Source of the DNA: Methanocaldococcus fervens AG86
GTDB taxonomy: Archaea; AGJL01; Methanococci; Methanococcales; Methanocaldococcaceae
Assembly: GCF_000023985.1 (NCBI RefSeq)
Contig: NC_013156.1
Span: 360,363 to 424,362, forward strand
DNA: 64,000 bases
Direction: 5' to 3'
Notes under the pieces: generated by a model
Told to the model about the DNA's origin: nothing
Seen by the model: the letters and a program-made list of their open reading frames with translations, nothing else
Database searches by the model: none
Shown: positions 8,975-17,842 of the stretch, in pieces
Layout: the number at the start of each line of letters is the position of its first letter
How positions within the stretch are numbered: the first letter of the stretch is position 1
Translations under genes and position numbers: made by a program

Positions 8975-9652
8975 TTATTTAAAGGCATGTGAAAAGTTTA
9001 ACAACTCTTTCTTACTCGGATTTACAGGGTAGCCAACAATTATTTCATTATCATCTTTAATTTTCTCTATAATCTCTTTATTATCCAAAGATAAAATAAA
9101 ATCCTCCCAATTGCCGTTATAATTTTTTCTCCTTTGTAGGTAGCTTTCCATTAATTTTAAAACATTATCATCAATCTTTGTTGCATATGGGATATATACA
9201 GCCTTTTTTGAATTTATATTACATGTTTGTCCATAGAGATAATAGGCAATAAAATTGTTTTCTTCCACAATATCTTTAACAATCTTTTGAACTCCTTCAG
9301 TACCTACCCAAATGTTATCCCTATATTTCATTGCCTCTTTGATAACATCCAAAATTCTACTATTGCTTAATTCTTTCTCCTTCTTATTTAAATACTGCTT
9401 ATTTCCCAAAACAATGCAAAAATCAAAATTGTAGGGTGAATAAAGCTCTAATAATCTAAAAGCATCAAGTTTCTTAGCTTGAATTGTCATAACAACTTTA
9501 GATATCTTTTCTAATCTTTCTAAAACATCTTCATCTCTTATATTTTCCTGCTCAGCATCAATAATGTAATAATCAAAATATTTTTCAACAAACTTTCCGA
9601 ATTCTACAACATCATCATTTATTTTACTTGGCTTTATAGCAATGGCTAACAT
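8975..9652 (-). CDS. Conserved methanogen protein of unknown function
   Basis: A protein of 225 residues with no membrane segment or signal peptide. I do not recognise a definite family. The alternating hydrophobic strands (MLAIAIKPS, YYIIDAE, FDFCIVLG, IIVGYPVN) and the order of helices recall a TIM barrel, and the C-terminal IIVGYPVNPSKKELLNFSHAF has a distant flavour of luciferase-like/F420-dependent proteins. That is weak evidence and no cofactor residues can be assigned. It is convergent with A2 (10 bases apart). The ATG is preceded by GGTGAG. Confidence 0.6.
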   Translation of the reverse strand: MLAIAIKPSKINDDVVEFGKFVEKYFDYYIIDAEQENIRDEDVLERLEKISKVVMTIQAKKLDAFRLLELYSPYNFDFCIVLGNKQYLNKKEKELSNSRILDVIKEAMKYRDNIWVGTEGVQKIVKDIVEENNFIAYYLYGQTCNINSKKAVYIPYATKIDDNVLKLMESYLQRRKNYNGNWEDFILSLDNKEIIEKIKDDNEIIVGYPVNPSKKELLNFSHAFK

Positions 9653-9762
9653 ACGCTCACCATAAAAAAGTTTAAATAATTAGCAACAATTAATTAAGGA
9701 AATAATCATTTTTATAAAAAGTCTCTTTTAATAAGAATAACGCTTATGGTAAAGGTGATATC

Positions 9763-11130
9763 TTGGAATTTTCAGAATGGTACTCAGAGATATTAGAAAA
9801 GGCTGAGATTTATGATGTTAGGTATCCAATAAAAGGTTGTGGGGTTTATTTACCATACGGATTCAAAATAAGAAGATACACATTCGAAATAATAAGGGAT
9901 TTATTAGATAAAAGTGGGCATGACGAAGCGTTATTCCCAATGCTAATTCCAGAGGATTTATTAGCTAAAGAGGCAGAGCATATAAAAGGATTTGAGGACG
10001 AGGTTTATTGGGTAACTCATGGGGGAAAAACTCCTTTGGATGTTAAATTAGCTTTAAGACCTACTTCAGAAACTCCAATATACTATATGATGAAGTTATG
10101 GGTTAAGGTTCACACAGACTTACCAATAAAAATCTACCAAATAGTTAATACATTCAGGTATGAAACAAAGCACACAAGACCTTTAATTAGATTAAGAGAG
10201 ATAATGACATTTAAAGAGGCACATACAGCACATTCAACAAAAGAAGAAGCTGAAGAGCAAGTAAAAGAGGCAATATCTATTTACAAAAAATTCTTTGATA
10301 CCTTGGGCATTCCATACTTAATCTCAAAAAGACCTGAATGGGATAAGTTCCCTGGAGCAGAGTATACAATGGCATTTGATACAATATTCCCAGATGGTAG
10401 GACGATGCAGATAGCAACAGTCCACAACCTGGGGCAGAATTTCTCAAAAACATTTGAAATTATATTTGAAACACCTACCGGAGATAAGGATTATGCCTAT
10501 CAAACATGTTATGGAATATCTGATAGGGTTATAGCTTCAATTATAGCAATACATGGAGATGAAAAAGGATTAATTTTACCTCCAATAGTTGCACCAATAC
10601 AGATTGTTATTATTCCACTAATCTTTAAAGGTAAAGAAGATGTTGTCATGGAAAAAGCTAAGGAATTGTATGAGAAATTAAAGGACAAATATAGAGTTCA
10701 TATAGATGATAGAGATATAAGACCTGGAAGAAAGTTTAACGATTGGGAAATAAAAGGAGTTCCATTGAGAATTGAAATAGGTCCAAAAGACATTGAAAAT
10801 GGAAAGATAACTTTATTTAGAAGAGATACAATGGAGAAATTCCAAGTTGATGAATCTGAATTAGAGGAAGTTATAGAAAAAACTTTAAATAACATTATGG
10901 AAAACATTAAAAATAGGGCTCATGAAAAATTCGAAAACTTTATAACCATCCTCGAAGATATAAATCCTGAGGAAATCAAAAAAATATTGTCAGAAAAGAG
11001 AGGGGTAGTTTTAATACCATTTAAGGAAGAGATATACAATGAAGAACTTGAAAATAAAGTAGAGGCAACTATTTTAGGGGAGACAGAATATAAAGGTAAG
11101 AAATATATAGCAATAGCTAAAACCTACTAA
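9763..11130 (+). CDS. proS: Prolyl-tRNA synthetase (archaeal/eukaryal type)
   Basis: A protein of 455 residues, class II aminoacyl-tRNA synthetase of the ProRS type without the bacterial editing insertion: motif 2 near [57 protein letters not shown] in the active site, then an anticodon-binding domain ([12 protein letters not shown]) and a C-terminal domain. It starts at TTG with AAAGGTGAT placed five bases upstream; no better ATG exists. The M. jannaschii enzyme was once claimed to charge cysteine too, a claim later withdrawn by other work. It is a single-gene unit with its own upstream AT-rich region. Confidence 0.95.
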   Translation: MEFSEWYSEILEKAEIYDVRYPIKGCGVYLPYGFKIRRYTFEIIRDLLDKSGHDEALFPMLIPEDLLAKEAEHIKGFEDEVYWVTHGGKTPLDVKLALRPTSETPIYYMMKLWVKVHTDLPIKIYQIVNTFRYETKHTRPLIRLREIMTFKEAHTAHSTKEEAEEQVKEAISIYKKFFDTLGIPYLISKRPEWDKFPGAEYTMAFDTIFPDGRTMQIATVHNLGQNFSKTFEIIFETPTGDKDYAYQTCYGISDRVIASIIAIHGDEKGLILPPIVAPIQIVIIPLIFKGKEDVVMEKAKELYEKLKDKYRVHIDDRDIRPGRKFNDWEIKGVPLRIEIGPKDIENGKITLFRRDTMEKFQVDESELEEVIEKTLNNIMENIKNRAHEKFENFITILEDINPEEIKKILSEKRGVVLIPFKEEIYNEELENKVEATILGETEYKGKKYIAIAKTY

Positions 11131-11207
11131 CTAAATAAATTATCTATCTTATTTTCTTATTTTAGAAAGTTTTTATTTACATTATGTTAATATTTTAAGG
11201 TGAAAAA

Positions 11208-11882
11208 ATGGATGTTATGAAAGGAACCACCACTGTTGGTCTAATCTGCGATGATGCAGTAATTTTAGCGACTGATAAAAGGGCATCTATGGGAAATTTA
11301 GTAGCAGACAAGGAGGCAAAGAAATTATATAAAATTGATGACTACATAGCGTTAACAATAGCTGGAAGTGTTGGAGACGCTCAGGCAATAGTTAGATTGT
11401 TGACTGCAGAGGCAAAATTATATAAAATGAGAACTGGAAAAAATATATCCCCATTAGCATGTGCCACCTTGTTAAGTAATATATTACACTCAAACAGGTA
11501 CTTCCCTTTTTTAACTCAACTCATCATCGGAGGGTATGATTTATTAGAAGGGGCCAAATTGTTTTCTTTAGATCCATTAGGGGGAATGAACGAAGAAAAA
11601 ACATTCACTGCCACAGGTTCAGGTTCTCCAATTGCCTATGGAGTTTTAGAGGCAGGATATGATAGAGATATGCCTGTTGAAGAAGGAATAAAATTGGCTT
11701 TAAAGGCATTAAAATCCGCAATGGAAAGAGACACTTACTCAGGAAATGGTATATCATTGGCTGTTATCACAAAAGAAGGAGTTAAGATATTTGAAGATGA
11801 AGAAATTGAAAAAATTTTGAATGAAATAACATCAAAATCTAAGAAAAAAACTACAAAAAGAAGCAGAAGGAAAAGCAAATAA
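11208..11882 (+). CDS. psmB: Proteasome subunit beta
   Basis: A protein of 224 residues. The propeptide is only six residues (MDVMKG), and autocleavage would expose Thr7 of the TTTVG motif as the N-terminal nucleophile. Counting from that Thr, Asp17 (ATDKRAS) and Lys33 (EAKK) are in place, and the late [15 protein letters not shown] block is typical of 20S beta subunits. The C-terminal 14 residues are a lysine/arginine/serine tail that extends past the usual fold. The ATG follows AAGGTG. FttA follows about 190 bases downstream; the gap is pure AT-rich sequence. Confidence 0.95.
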   Translation: MDVMKGTTTVGLICDDAVILATDKRASMGNLVADKEAKKLYKIDDYIALTIAGSVGDAQAIVRLLTAEAKLYKMRTGKNISPLACATLLSNILHSNRYFPFLTQLIIGGYDLLEGAKLFSLDPLGGMNEEKTFTATGSGSPIAYGVLEAGYDRDMPVEEGIKLALKALKSAMERDTYSGNGISLAVITKEGVKIFEDEEIEKILNEITSKSKKKTTKRSRRKSK

Positions 11883-12074
11883 ATTAAATTAGAAAATGTC
11901 AAAAATGCGTTAAATCTATTAAATCAAAAATAAAATTTTTAAATCAAAATAAAAAATTAAAATTAATTCTATTTTTGCATAATTTTTTAGATTTTAAAGT
12001 TTTTTCGTTATAAAAATATTAAAATTTTCGATTTAAAACACTTAAGATTTTAAAAATTAAGGAGGAGGATTATT

Positions 12075-13979
12075 TTGTCAGCAGAGGAAATTTTAGAAAA
12101 TCTAAAGAAGGAGATAATAAAAAAATCACCAAAAGAGGTGAAGATAGTAGATGTTCAGTTTGAAGGTCCTGAATTAGTAGTTTATGTAAAAAATCCAGAA
12201 GTTTTTACGAATGAGATTATCAAAAACCTTGCCAAAGATTTAAGAAAAAGAATTTCTATAAGACCTGACCCATCTGTTTTAGTTGAGCCTGAAATAGCTA
12301 AAAAGAAAATTTTAGAGATTGTTCCTGAAGAAGCTGAGATTACAAATTTTGTTTTTGATGCAAATACTGGGGAGGTTATAATAGAATCAAAAAAACCTGG
12401 ATTGGTTATAGGTAAGGAAGGGAAGACATTAGAGATGATTAAAAAAGCAATAAAATGGGCGCCTAAACCAGTAAGAACTCCACCAATACAATCAGAAACA
12501 ATTAAAGCAATTAGAGCTACACTTTATAGGGAGAGAGATGAAGTAAAAGAAATTTTAAGAAGAATTGGAAGGAGAATACATAGAGATATAGTTGTTAGAG
12601 GAGATTACTGGATAAGAGTTTCTTTTTTAGGAGGAGCAAGGGAGGTTGGAAGATCTTGCCTGTATGTGCAAACACCTGATACAAGGGTGTTGATAGATTG
12701 CGGTATCAACGTAGCATTTGAAGATAAGGCATTTCCTCACTTTGACGCTCCAGAATTTTCAATTGAAGATTTAGACGCTGTTATAGTTACTCACGCTCAC
12801 TTAGACCACTGTGGTTTTGTTCCAGGATTGTTTAGATACGGTTATGATGGACCAGTATATTGCACAAGACCTACAAGGGATTTAATGACTCTACTGCAAA
12901 AGGATTATTTGGAGATTGCTAAAAAAGAGGGTAAAGAAGTTCCTTATACATCAAAAGACATAAAAACATGTGTTAAGCATACAATACCAATTGACTACGG
13001 GGTTACAACAGACATAAGCCCTACAATAAAGCTAACCTTACACAATGCAGGGCACGTTTTAGGTTCAGCTATTGCCCATTTGCATATAGGAGATGGGCTT
13101 TACAATTTAGCATACACCGGAGACATCAAGTTTGAAACTTCCAGGCTGTTAGAGCCTGCTGTTTGTCAATTCCCAAGGTTGGAGACATTAATAATTGAAT
13201 CCACTTATGGGGCGTATGATGACGTTCTCCCTGAGAGAGATGAGGCAGAAAGAGAACTTTTAAGGGTTGTTAGTGAAACAACGGAAAAAGGAGGAAAGGT
13301 TTTAATTCCTGTCTTTGGAGTGGGTAGGGCTCAAGAATTAATGCTTGTCTTAGAAGAAGGTTATAATCAAGGTATATTCAATGCCCCTGTTTATTTGGAT
13401 GGAATGATTTGGGAAGCTACTGCCATACATACAGCATATCCTGAATATCTATCAAAAGAGATGAGGCAGAAGATCTTCCATGAAGGAGATAACCCATTCT
13501 TATCTGAAGTATTTAAGAGAGTTGGTAGCACAAATGAAAGAAGGAAGGTTATTGATAGCGATGAGCCTTGTATAATATTAGCCACATCAGGGATGCTTAC
13601 AGGGGGGCCGAGTGTTGAATATCTAAAGCATTTAGCTCCTGATGAGAAGAACGCAATAATATTCGTTGGTTATCAGGCAGAGGGGACTTTAGGTAGAAAA
13701 GTTCAGCGGGGATGGAAAGAAATTCCAATAACTACAAGAAATGGAAAAACAAAGTCAATTCCTATTAATATGAAGGTCTACACAATTGAAGGATTTTCTG
13801 GGCATAGTGATAGAAAGCAGTTAATTAAATACATCAGGAGGGTTAAACCATCTCCAGAAAAAGTTATAATGGTTCATGGTGAGGAAAGCAAGTGTTTAGA
13901 TTTCGCAGATACAGTTAGAAGGTTGTTTAAAAAACAAACCTATGTGCCAATGAACTTGGATGCAATAAGAGTCAAATGA
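12075..13979 (+). CDS. fttA: Transcription termination factor / beta-CASP ribonuclease FttA (aCPSF1)
   Basis: A protein of 634 residues. Residues 1 to about 180 hold the tandem KH-type domains (GLVIGKEGKTLEMIKKAIKWAP), and from about 185 a metallo-beta-lactamase domain starts with FLGGAREVGRSC and has THAHLDHCGF (HxHxDH). A beta-CASP domain follows, with LATSGMLTGGPSVEYL and the C-terminal MVHGEESKC histidine. This is the archaeal aCPSF1, which cleaves nascent RNA and drives termination. It starts at TTG 13 bases after GGAGGAGG. A second beta-CASP protein without KH domains is at 52397. Confidence 0.95.
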   Translation: MSAEEILENLKKEIIKKSPKEVKIVDVQFEGPELVVYVKNPEVFTNEIIKNLAKDLRKRISIRPDPSVLVEPEIAKKKILEIVPEEAEITNFVFDANTGEVIIESKKPGLVIGKEGKTLEMIKKAIKWAPKPVRTPPIQSETIKAIRATLYRERDEVKEILRRIGRRIHRDIVVRGDYWIRVSFLGGAREVGRSCLYVQTPDTRVLIDCGINVAFEDKAFPHFDAPEFSIEDLDAVIVTHAHLDHCGFVPGLFRYGYDGPVYCTRPTRDLMTLLQKDYLEIAKKEGKEVPYTSKDIKTCVKHTIPIDYGVTTDISPTIKLTLHNAGHVLGSAIAHLHIGDGLYNLAYTGDIKFETSRLLEPAVCQFPRLETLIIESTYGAYDDVLPERDEAERELLRVVSETTEKGGKVLIPVFGVGRAQELMLVLEEGYNQGIFNAPVYLDGMIWEATAIHTAYPEYLSKEMRQKIFHEGDNPFLSEVFKRVGSTNERRKVIDSDEPCIILATSGMLTGGPSVEYLKHLAPDEKNAIIFVGYQAEGTLGRKVQRGWKEIPITTRNGKTKSIPINMKVYTIEGFSGHSDRKQLIKYIRRVKPSPEKVIMVHGEESKCLDFADTVRRLFKKQTYVPMNLDAIRVK

Positions 13980-14144
13980 AATAGATGATTGTCAAAAGTT
14001 ATATATAATTGTTTGAGTAAAGGTAAAGTTTAAATAGCATGATCTGCTATTATCTCAATCAATGTTTTTAATAATAAATTATTAAAAAAGAAACAAGTTA
14101 TTAATGCCTTGTTTAAAAACACAAACATAATTTAAGGTGGAATT

Positions 14145-14330
14145 ATGTCAAAAGGTACTCCATCAATGGGTAGGAGAAACAAAGGTTCATATCATATAAG
14201 ATGTAGAAGATGTGGAAGAAGAGCTTATCATGTAAGAAAAAAGAGATGTGCTGCTTGCGGATACCCTAACAAAAGAATGAGAAAATACTCATGGCAAAAC
14301 AAAAAAGTTAATGGTAAAAGAATAAAATAA
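14145..14330 (+). CDS. rpl37e: Large subunit ribosomal protein eL37
   Basis: A basic protein of 61 residues with a C2C2 zinc finger: [20 protein letters not shown]. It begins [14 protein letters not shown] as in archaeal eL37. The ATG follows AAGGTGGAATT. It probably heads a translation-related cluster with aIF2-beta 98 bases later, an arrangement I remember as MJ0098-MJ0097. Confidence 0.95.
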   Translation: MSKGTPSMGRRNKGSYHIRCRRCGRRAYHVRKKRCAACGYPNKRMRKYSWQNKKVNGKRIK

Positions 14331-14427
14331 ATCTAATCTAAATTATTCTTTTTTTATTTTTATAGATGGATAGTTTTTTATATAAATTAAAAGTTATATT
14401 TTTTAATAATTTTATTTTGGTGATAAA

Positions 14428-14859
14428 ATGAGCGACCTTGAGAGTATCGACTATTATGATTACAAGGCATTATTAAAGAGAGCAAGAAGTCAGATTCCAG
14501 AATACGTTTTCCAAAAAGATAGGTTTGAGCTTCCAGAAATTGAAATTTTAATTGAAGGTAATAGAACAATAATAAGGAATTTTAGAGAGTTGGCTAAGGC
14601 AGTTAACAGAGATGAGGAGTTTTTTGCCAAATATTTATTAAAAGAGACTGGTAGTGCTGGTAATGTAGAGGGAGGTAGGTTGATATTGCAGAGAAAAATC
14701 AGTCCAGAGTTATTAAAATCAAGAATAAACGATTTCTTAAGAGAGTATGTTATCTGTAGAGAGTGCGGTAAGCCAGATACCAAGATTATTAAAGAGGGAA
14801 GAGTCCATCTTTTAAAATGTATGGCTTGTGGAGCTATAAGGCCTATAAGAATGATCTAA
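14428..14859 (+). CDS. eif2b: Translation initiation factor aIF2, beta subunit
   Basis: A protein of 143 residues, slightly above the usual 135-140. It has the central alpha-beta domain (EIEILIEGNRTIIRNFRELAKAVNRDEEFFAKYLLKETGSAGN) and a C-terminal zinc ribbon, CRECGKPDTKI...LLKCMACG. It forms the aIF2 trimer with alpha and gamma subunits, which delivers initiator tRNA to the small subunit. The ATG follows TGGTGAT. The membrane protein gene begins 33 bases later on the same strand. Confidence 0.95.
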   Translation: MSDLESIDYYDYKALLKRARSQIPEYVFQKDRFELPEIEILIEGNRTIIRNFRELAKAVNRDEEFFAKYLLKETGSAGNVEGGRLILQRKISPELLKSRINDFLREYVICRECGKPDTKIIKEGRVHLLKCMACGAIRPIRMI

Positions 14860-14892
14860 TCTAATAAATAAATTTTATTTTTAAGGGAAATT

Positions 14893-15675
14893 ATGGAAGT
14901 AAAAGCCATTGAGGTCTTTAAAAGATATCTATCTTTAAATATTCTAAAAAAGATTATAATAACCTATTTTTTATGTTGGATAGGGTTTTTATTTTCATTT
15001 TCAGTAGGAAAGCTTCTTTTGTATCTATCGTCTATTTTGAAATCTAATTTTATAGCAAAACCTGCTGAATTAGCAAAAACTGTTGGAACTGCAAAATTTA
15101 ATGCCGTTTCTTCTGCTATTTCAAGCACTGGAATAGGGAATATTTATTTATCCTATGCCCTTTCATACGTTGTTTCTAATTTTATGGGATGTTTAATCAT
15201 AATCCTTGCTCTTGGAGCTATTGGTTACTTATCCAAAAAAGATTTAGAAAAAGCTAAATCAGATGATGAGAAAAAGATAATAATTAAAGATTATCAAAAA
15301 TATCTATTAATACTGTTTATATTTACAGTCATAAATCCGCTAACAGGGCTTATTGGAAAAGATTTAAGCTATTATGATTTAATTGCTGTTCTTCCCCATG
15401 GACTTTTTGAATTTTTCGGGTTTGCGATTGCAGTTGTTGCAGGTGTTGAGATATCCAACAAAATACTCCCAATTGTTAAAAGAGAGACATCTTACAAAAG
15501 AATAATTGCCCTTACAATTTTTTCTTTTATATTTATTTTTATAGCTGGATTGTTAGAGCCATTTGATTGGTTTATATATGAGTATGCAAAATATTATGGA
15601 ATTCCGCTAACATCCACATTTATAAAGGCTTATAAAAACCTATTTTTCTATTTAATCTCAATTTTTGAATTTTGA
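14893..15675 (+). CDS. SpoIIM-like (DUF95) integral membrane protein
   Basis: A protein of 260 residues with about five hydrophobic segments, starting near residues 19-45, 92-112, 136-155, 169-188 and 200-222. The motif LPHGLFEFFGFAIAVVAG is the hallmark of the SpoIIM/DUF95 family, which is common in archaea with unknown role. The ATG follows AAGGGAAATT. Its stop is six bases from the next gene, so the two and possibly marker 7 form one unit. Confidence 0.75.
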   Translation: MEVKAIEVFKRYLSLNILKKIIITYFLCWIGFLFSFSVGKLLLYLSSILKSNFIAKPAELAKTVGTAKFNAVSSAISSTGIGNIYLSYALSYVVSNFMGCLIIILALGAIGYLSKKDLEKAKSDDEKKIIIKDYQKYLLILFIFTVINPLTGLIGKDLSYYDLIAVLPHGLFEFFGFAIAVVAGVEISNKILPIVKRETSYKRIIALTIFSFIFIFIAGLLEPFDWFIYEYAKYYGIPLTSTFIKAYKNLFFYLISIFEF

Positions 15676-15681
15676 GGTGAT

Positions 15682-16071
15682 ATGATTAAAGTATTGGCAA
15701 TAGATATCTCTGGAAGGCATCAAGAAAACGATATATTTTTTAGGGTTTATGCGGGGGTTTTGGTTGAGATCCAAGCAGATAGAATTGTGCACGTTGAAAA
15801 AATAGATGTTATGGTTAAAGAAGGAAAAACTCAGAAGTTGAGGGATATTGTTAGAGAGGTTAAAGAATTTATTGAAAAATTTGGAAATGATTTTGATTAT
15901 ATCTTATGTGAGAAAGGGGAGTTTTTTAATCTATCTAAAGATGTTGTTTCATCAATTTTAAAGAAAGAGGTTATATTTCCAAAGACAAGGGGAGAGTTTG
16001 AGGCAATTAATATAGCACATCATGTCTCTTATTCAGTTAGAAAACTACTTATGGAACGAGGTAAAAAATAA
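15682..16071 (+). CDS. DUF2209-like protein
   Basis: A protein of 129 residues with an N-terminal VLAIDISGRHQEND and a ribonuclease H-like rhythm (acidic residue at the end of the first strand, YILCEKGEFF in the middle). I associate it with the archaeal DUF2209 family, whose function is unknown. It lies in the order SpoIIM-like, DUF2209, methanogenesis marker 7, which I remember as conserved in Methanocaldococcus. The start follows GAGGTGAT. Confidence 0.6.
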   Translation: MIKVLAIDISGRHQENDIFFRVYAGVLVEIQADRIVHVEKIDVMVKEGKTQKLRDIVREVKEFIEKFGNDFDYILCEKGEFFNLSKDVVSSILKKEVIFPKTRGEFEAINIAHHVSYSVRKLLMERGKK

Positions 16072-16121
16072 AAAGTTTGGAGTATAAGATAATTTTTGAT
16101 TAAAAGATTTTGGTGGTTTTA

Positions 16122-17051
16122 ATGTATGAGATTGTTAGATACGAAGGAGGGGTTTATAAAAACAACATCTTTAAAGAATGGATTGAAGACATTGGAGGAT
16201 TCATTATTCAAGAGCACGTTATGCAGTTGGATGTTTATATGACATTGGCGATTCCTCAAAATGAGCTTGAAAACATTAAAGAGGAGGCAAAAAAATACAA
16301 AGGTAAGATTATAGAGACTCCATTAGCAGGGACTGAAATAGCCGTTGTAGCTCCAAGTTTGTCAAGGCATCATCTCCCACACACTGCATGTGATATATCA
16401 GAGTATTTGAGAAGGTTTGGAGCTAAACCAAATATGATTGGACTGGCAAGAGGCGTTGGGAAGGATATAGCCCAATTAAGAGAGAAAGAGAGGAGATTGA
16501 TAGAGGAGCATGATTTGGCAGTTTACGTAATGGGGAATTTTGAAGCGTGTATTAAAGATAAAACCCATTTATTTGATGTAGATATTCCAGTCGTAGTTAC
16601 TGGAGGTCCTGAAAGTATAGATATTCCTTATCCATACGTAGGAAATCTTGGGAGGAGAAGCCATAGGTTAAGGCATGGTGAGGAAATAAGGGCTTTAAGA
16701 AAAATGGTTAATGTAATAACGGAGCTTATAAATGAAAGGAGAAAAGAACTATCTTACGACCCTCCAGTTGTTCCTCCAGTAGTTGTTAAAGATGAGATTG
16801 AAAAACAGGTTGAGGAGATTTTTTCAGTTCTATCACCAATGCCTATTGTCACACAATTGGATGGTTTGAGGGTTAAATTAGATTATGATAAATATGCTGA
16901 TAAGATTAGAGAGGTTAAAGTCAAAAATTATATGTTGGAGGATATGGCTGACATAAAAAGAAGTGAGATGAAAAACTATATATTAATAAAAATAAAACCA
17001 AAATCAGAGGTAGAGTTTGAAACAGTTTTAAGAAAAGCAGGAGAAAATTAA
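16122..17051 (+). CDS. mmp7: Methanogenesis marker protein 7
   Basis: A protein of 309 residues. The sequences APSLSRHHLPHTACDISEYLRRFGAKPNMIGLARGVGKDIAQL and VYVMGNFEACIKDKTHLFD match methanogenesis marker 7. Marker 7 is restricted to organisms with MCR and has been reported in the MCR activation complex together with McrC, marker 17, marker 3 and A2. I chose the ATG at 16122 because GGTGG sits five bases upstream; an in-frame TTG at 16110 would give four extra residues. It is followed by a long structured intergenic repeat. Confidence 0.88.
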   Translation: MYEIVRYEGGVYKNNIFKEWIEDIGGFIIQEHVMQLDVYMTLAIPQNELENIKEEAKKYKGKIIETPLAGTEIAVVAPSLSRHHLPHTACDISEYLRRFGAKPNMIGLARGVGKDIAQLREKERRLIEEHDLAVYVMGNFEACIKDKTHLFDVDIPVVVTGGPESIDIPYPYVGNLGRRSHRLRHGEEIRALRKMVNVITELINERRKELSYDPPVVPPVVVKDEIEKQVEEIFSVLSPMPIVTQLDGLRVKLDYDKYADKIREVKVKNYMLEDMADIKRSEMKNYILIKIKPKSEVEFETVLRKAGEN

Positions 17052-17082
17052 TAATATTTTCCTTTTGATGAAACTTTTTATT

Positions 17083-17385
17083 TAAGAGGCATTGCTGAGC
17101 GTAGCGAGGCAATACATGCATGGGCACAGCCTCTATCAGATGAAATCCTACGGATTTCATTACTCGCCTATTGGCGATTGCTATACTCCAGAGCGGGGCT
17201 TCACTGCGTTCAGCACCACTTTAGTCTAAGAGGTATTATGAAGGGCTGAAAGCCCTTCCTTAATGCATCCGTTTTGGTCAACGCACCATAGGACTCACGC
17301 CCTATTGGTATACCCATAAGTTTTGATCAACCTTTTCTTAAAAGGTTGTTCGAGCAAGCTTTTACTAAAAGGTTGATGCACAAAA
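17083..17385. repeat. Composite hairpin-rich intergenic repeat, copy 2
   Basis: This stretch of about 300 bases has no gene and is less AT-rich than its surroundings. It is a chain of inverted repeats. The central block 17225-17281 (TCTAAGAGG, then GAAGGG-loop-CCCTTC, then GTTTTGGTCAA) matches the repeat at 1578-1650 in reverse. The block around 17100-17140 shares its CAGCCTCTAT segment with the hairpin at 48035. Two further hairpins, CCTTTTCTTAAAAGG (17331-17345) and CTTTTACTAAAAG, end the region. It lies between two genes on the same strand. Confidence 0.75.
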
Positions 17386-17410
17386 AATAAAATTTAATGA
17401 GGGAGAAACC

Positions 17411-17839
17411 ATGGATAATTTTAGTTTCAAATGTTATGATATAGATGAAAAGGAAATTCCTATTCCTCCTGGCTTACCACAGTCAATAATAGCCAGATTA
17501 ATAGAGTTATGTAATGTAAAATTTGACCTTAGAGAGGATGAGCTATATAATGTAAAATATCCTGTATTGATAGGAAAAGAGGAAAATTTAAAGGAGGCTA
17601 AAAAATATTTAAACTTAATTACAGAAGCTAAATTGGCTTTAAGAGATATCGCAAAATTGGCAAGAAAATTTAAAGTAAAAGCTAAGATATATACAGATGA
17701 TGAGGATTTAAAATACATATTGGATATTTTAAAGAATGATATAGCCAATAAAGATTATATAGAGATTGTAGAAGAAATGCCTGAAGGAGATAAGGAAGTT
17801 ATTGAAATTGGAGACAAAAAAGTTTATGTTGGATTATAA
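17411..17839 (+). CDS. Conserved hypothetical protein (MJ0093-like)
   Basis: A protein of 142 residues with no signal peptide or membrane segment. The middle is a charged helical stretch (EENLKEAKKYLNLITEAKLALRDIAKLARKFKVKAKIYT) and the end is acidic. I do not recognise a functional family; I remember the same gene next to tfrB in M. jannaschii. The ATG follows GAGGGAGAAACC. It is convergent with tfrB, with only three bases between stop codons. Confidence 0.65.
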   Translation: MDNFSFKCYDIDEKEIPIPPGLPQSIIARLIELCNVKFDLREDELYNVKYPVLIGKEENLKEAKKYLNLITEAKLALRDIAKLARKFKVKAKIYTDDEDLKYILDILKNDIANKDYIEIVEEMPEGDKEVIEIGDKKVYVGL

Positions 17840-17842
17840 AAA

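Noticed and set aside
11883-12074. A small gene between the proteasome beta gene and fttA
   Set aside because: The 190 bases are almost only A and T, with no frame having a ribosome binding site; no structured RNA was seen.
17090-17150. A tRNA-like or other structural RNA gene in the hairpin-rich region after marker 7
   Set aside because: No acceptor/T-arm pattern or CCA end; modules recur at other intergenic sites, so it is treated as a repeat.
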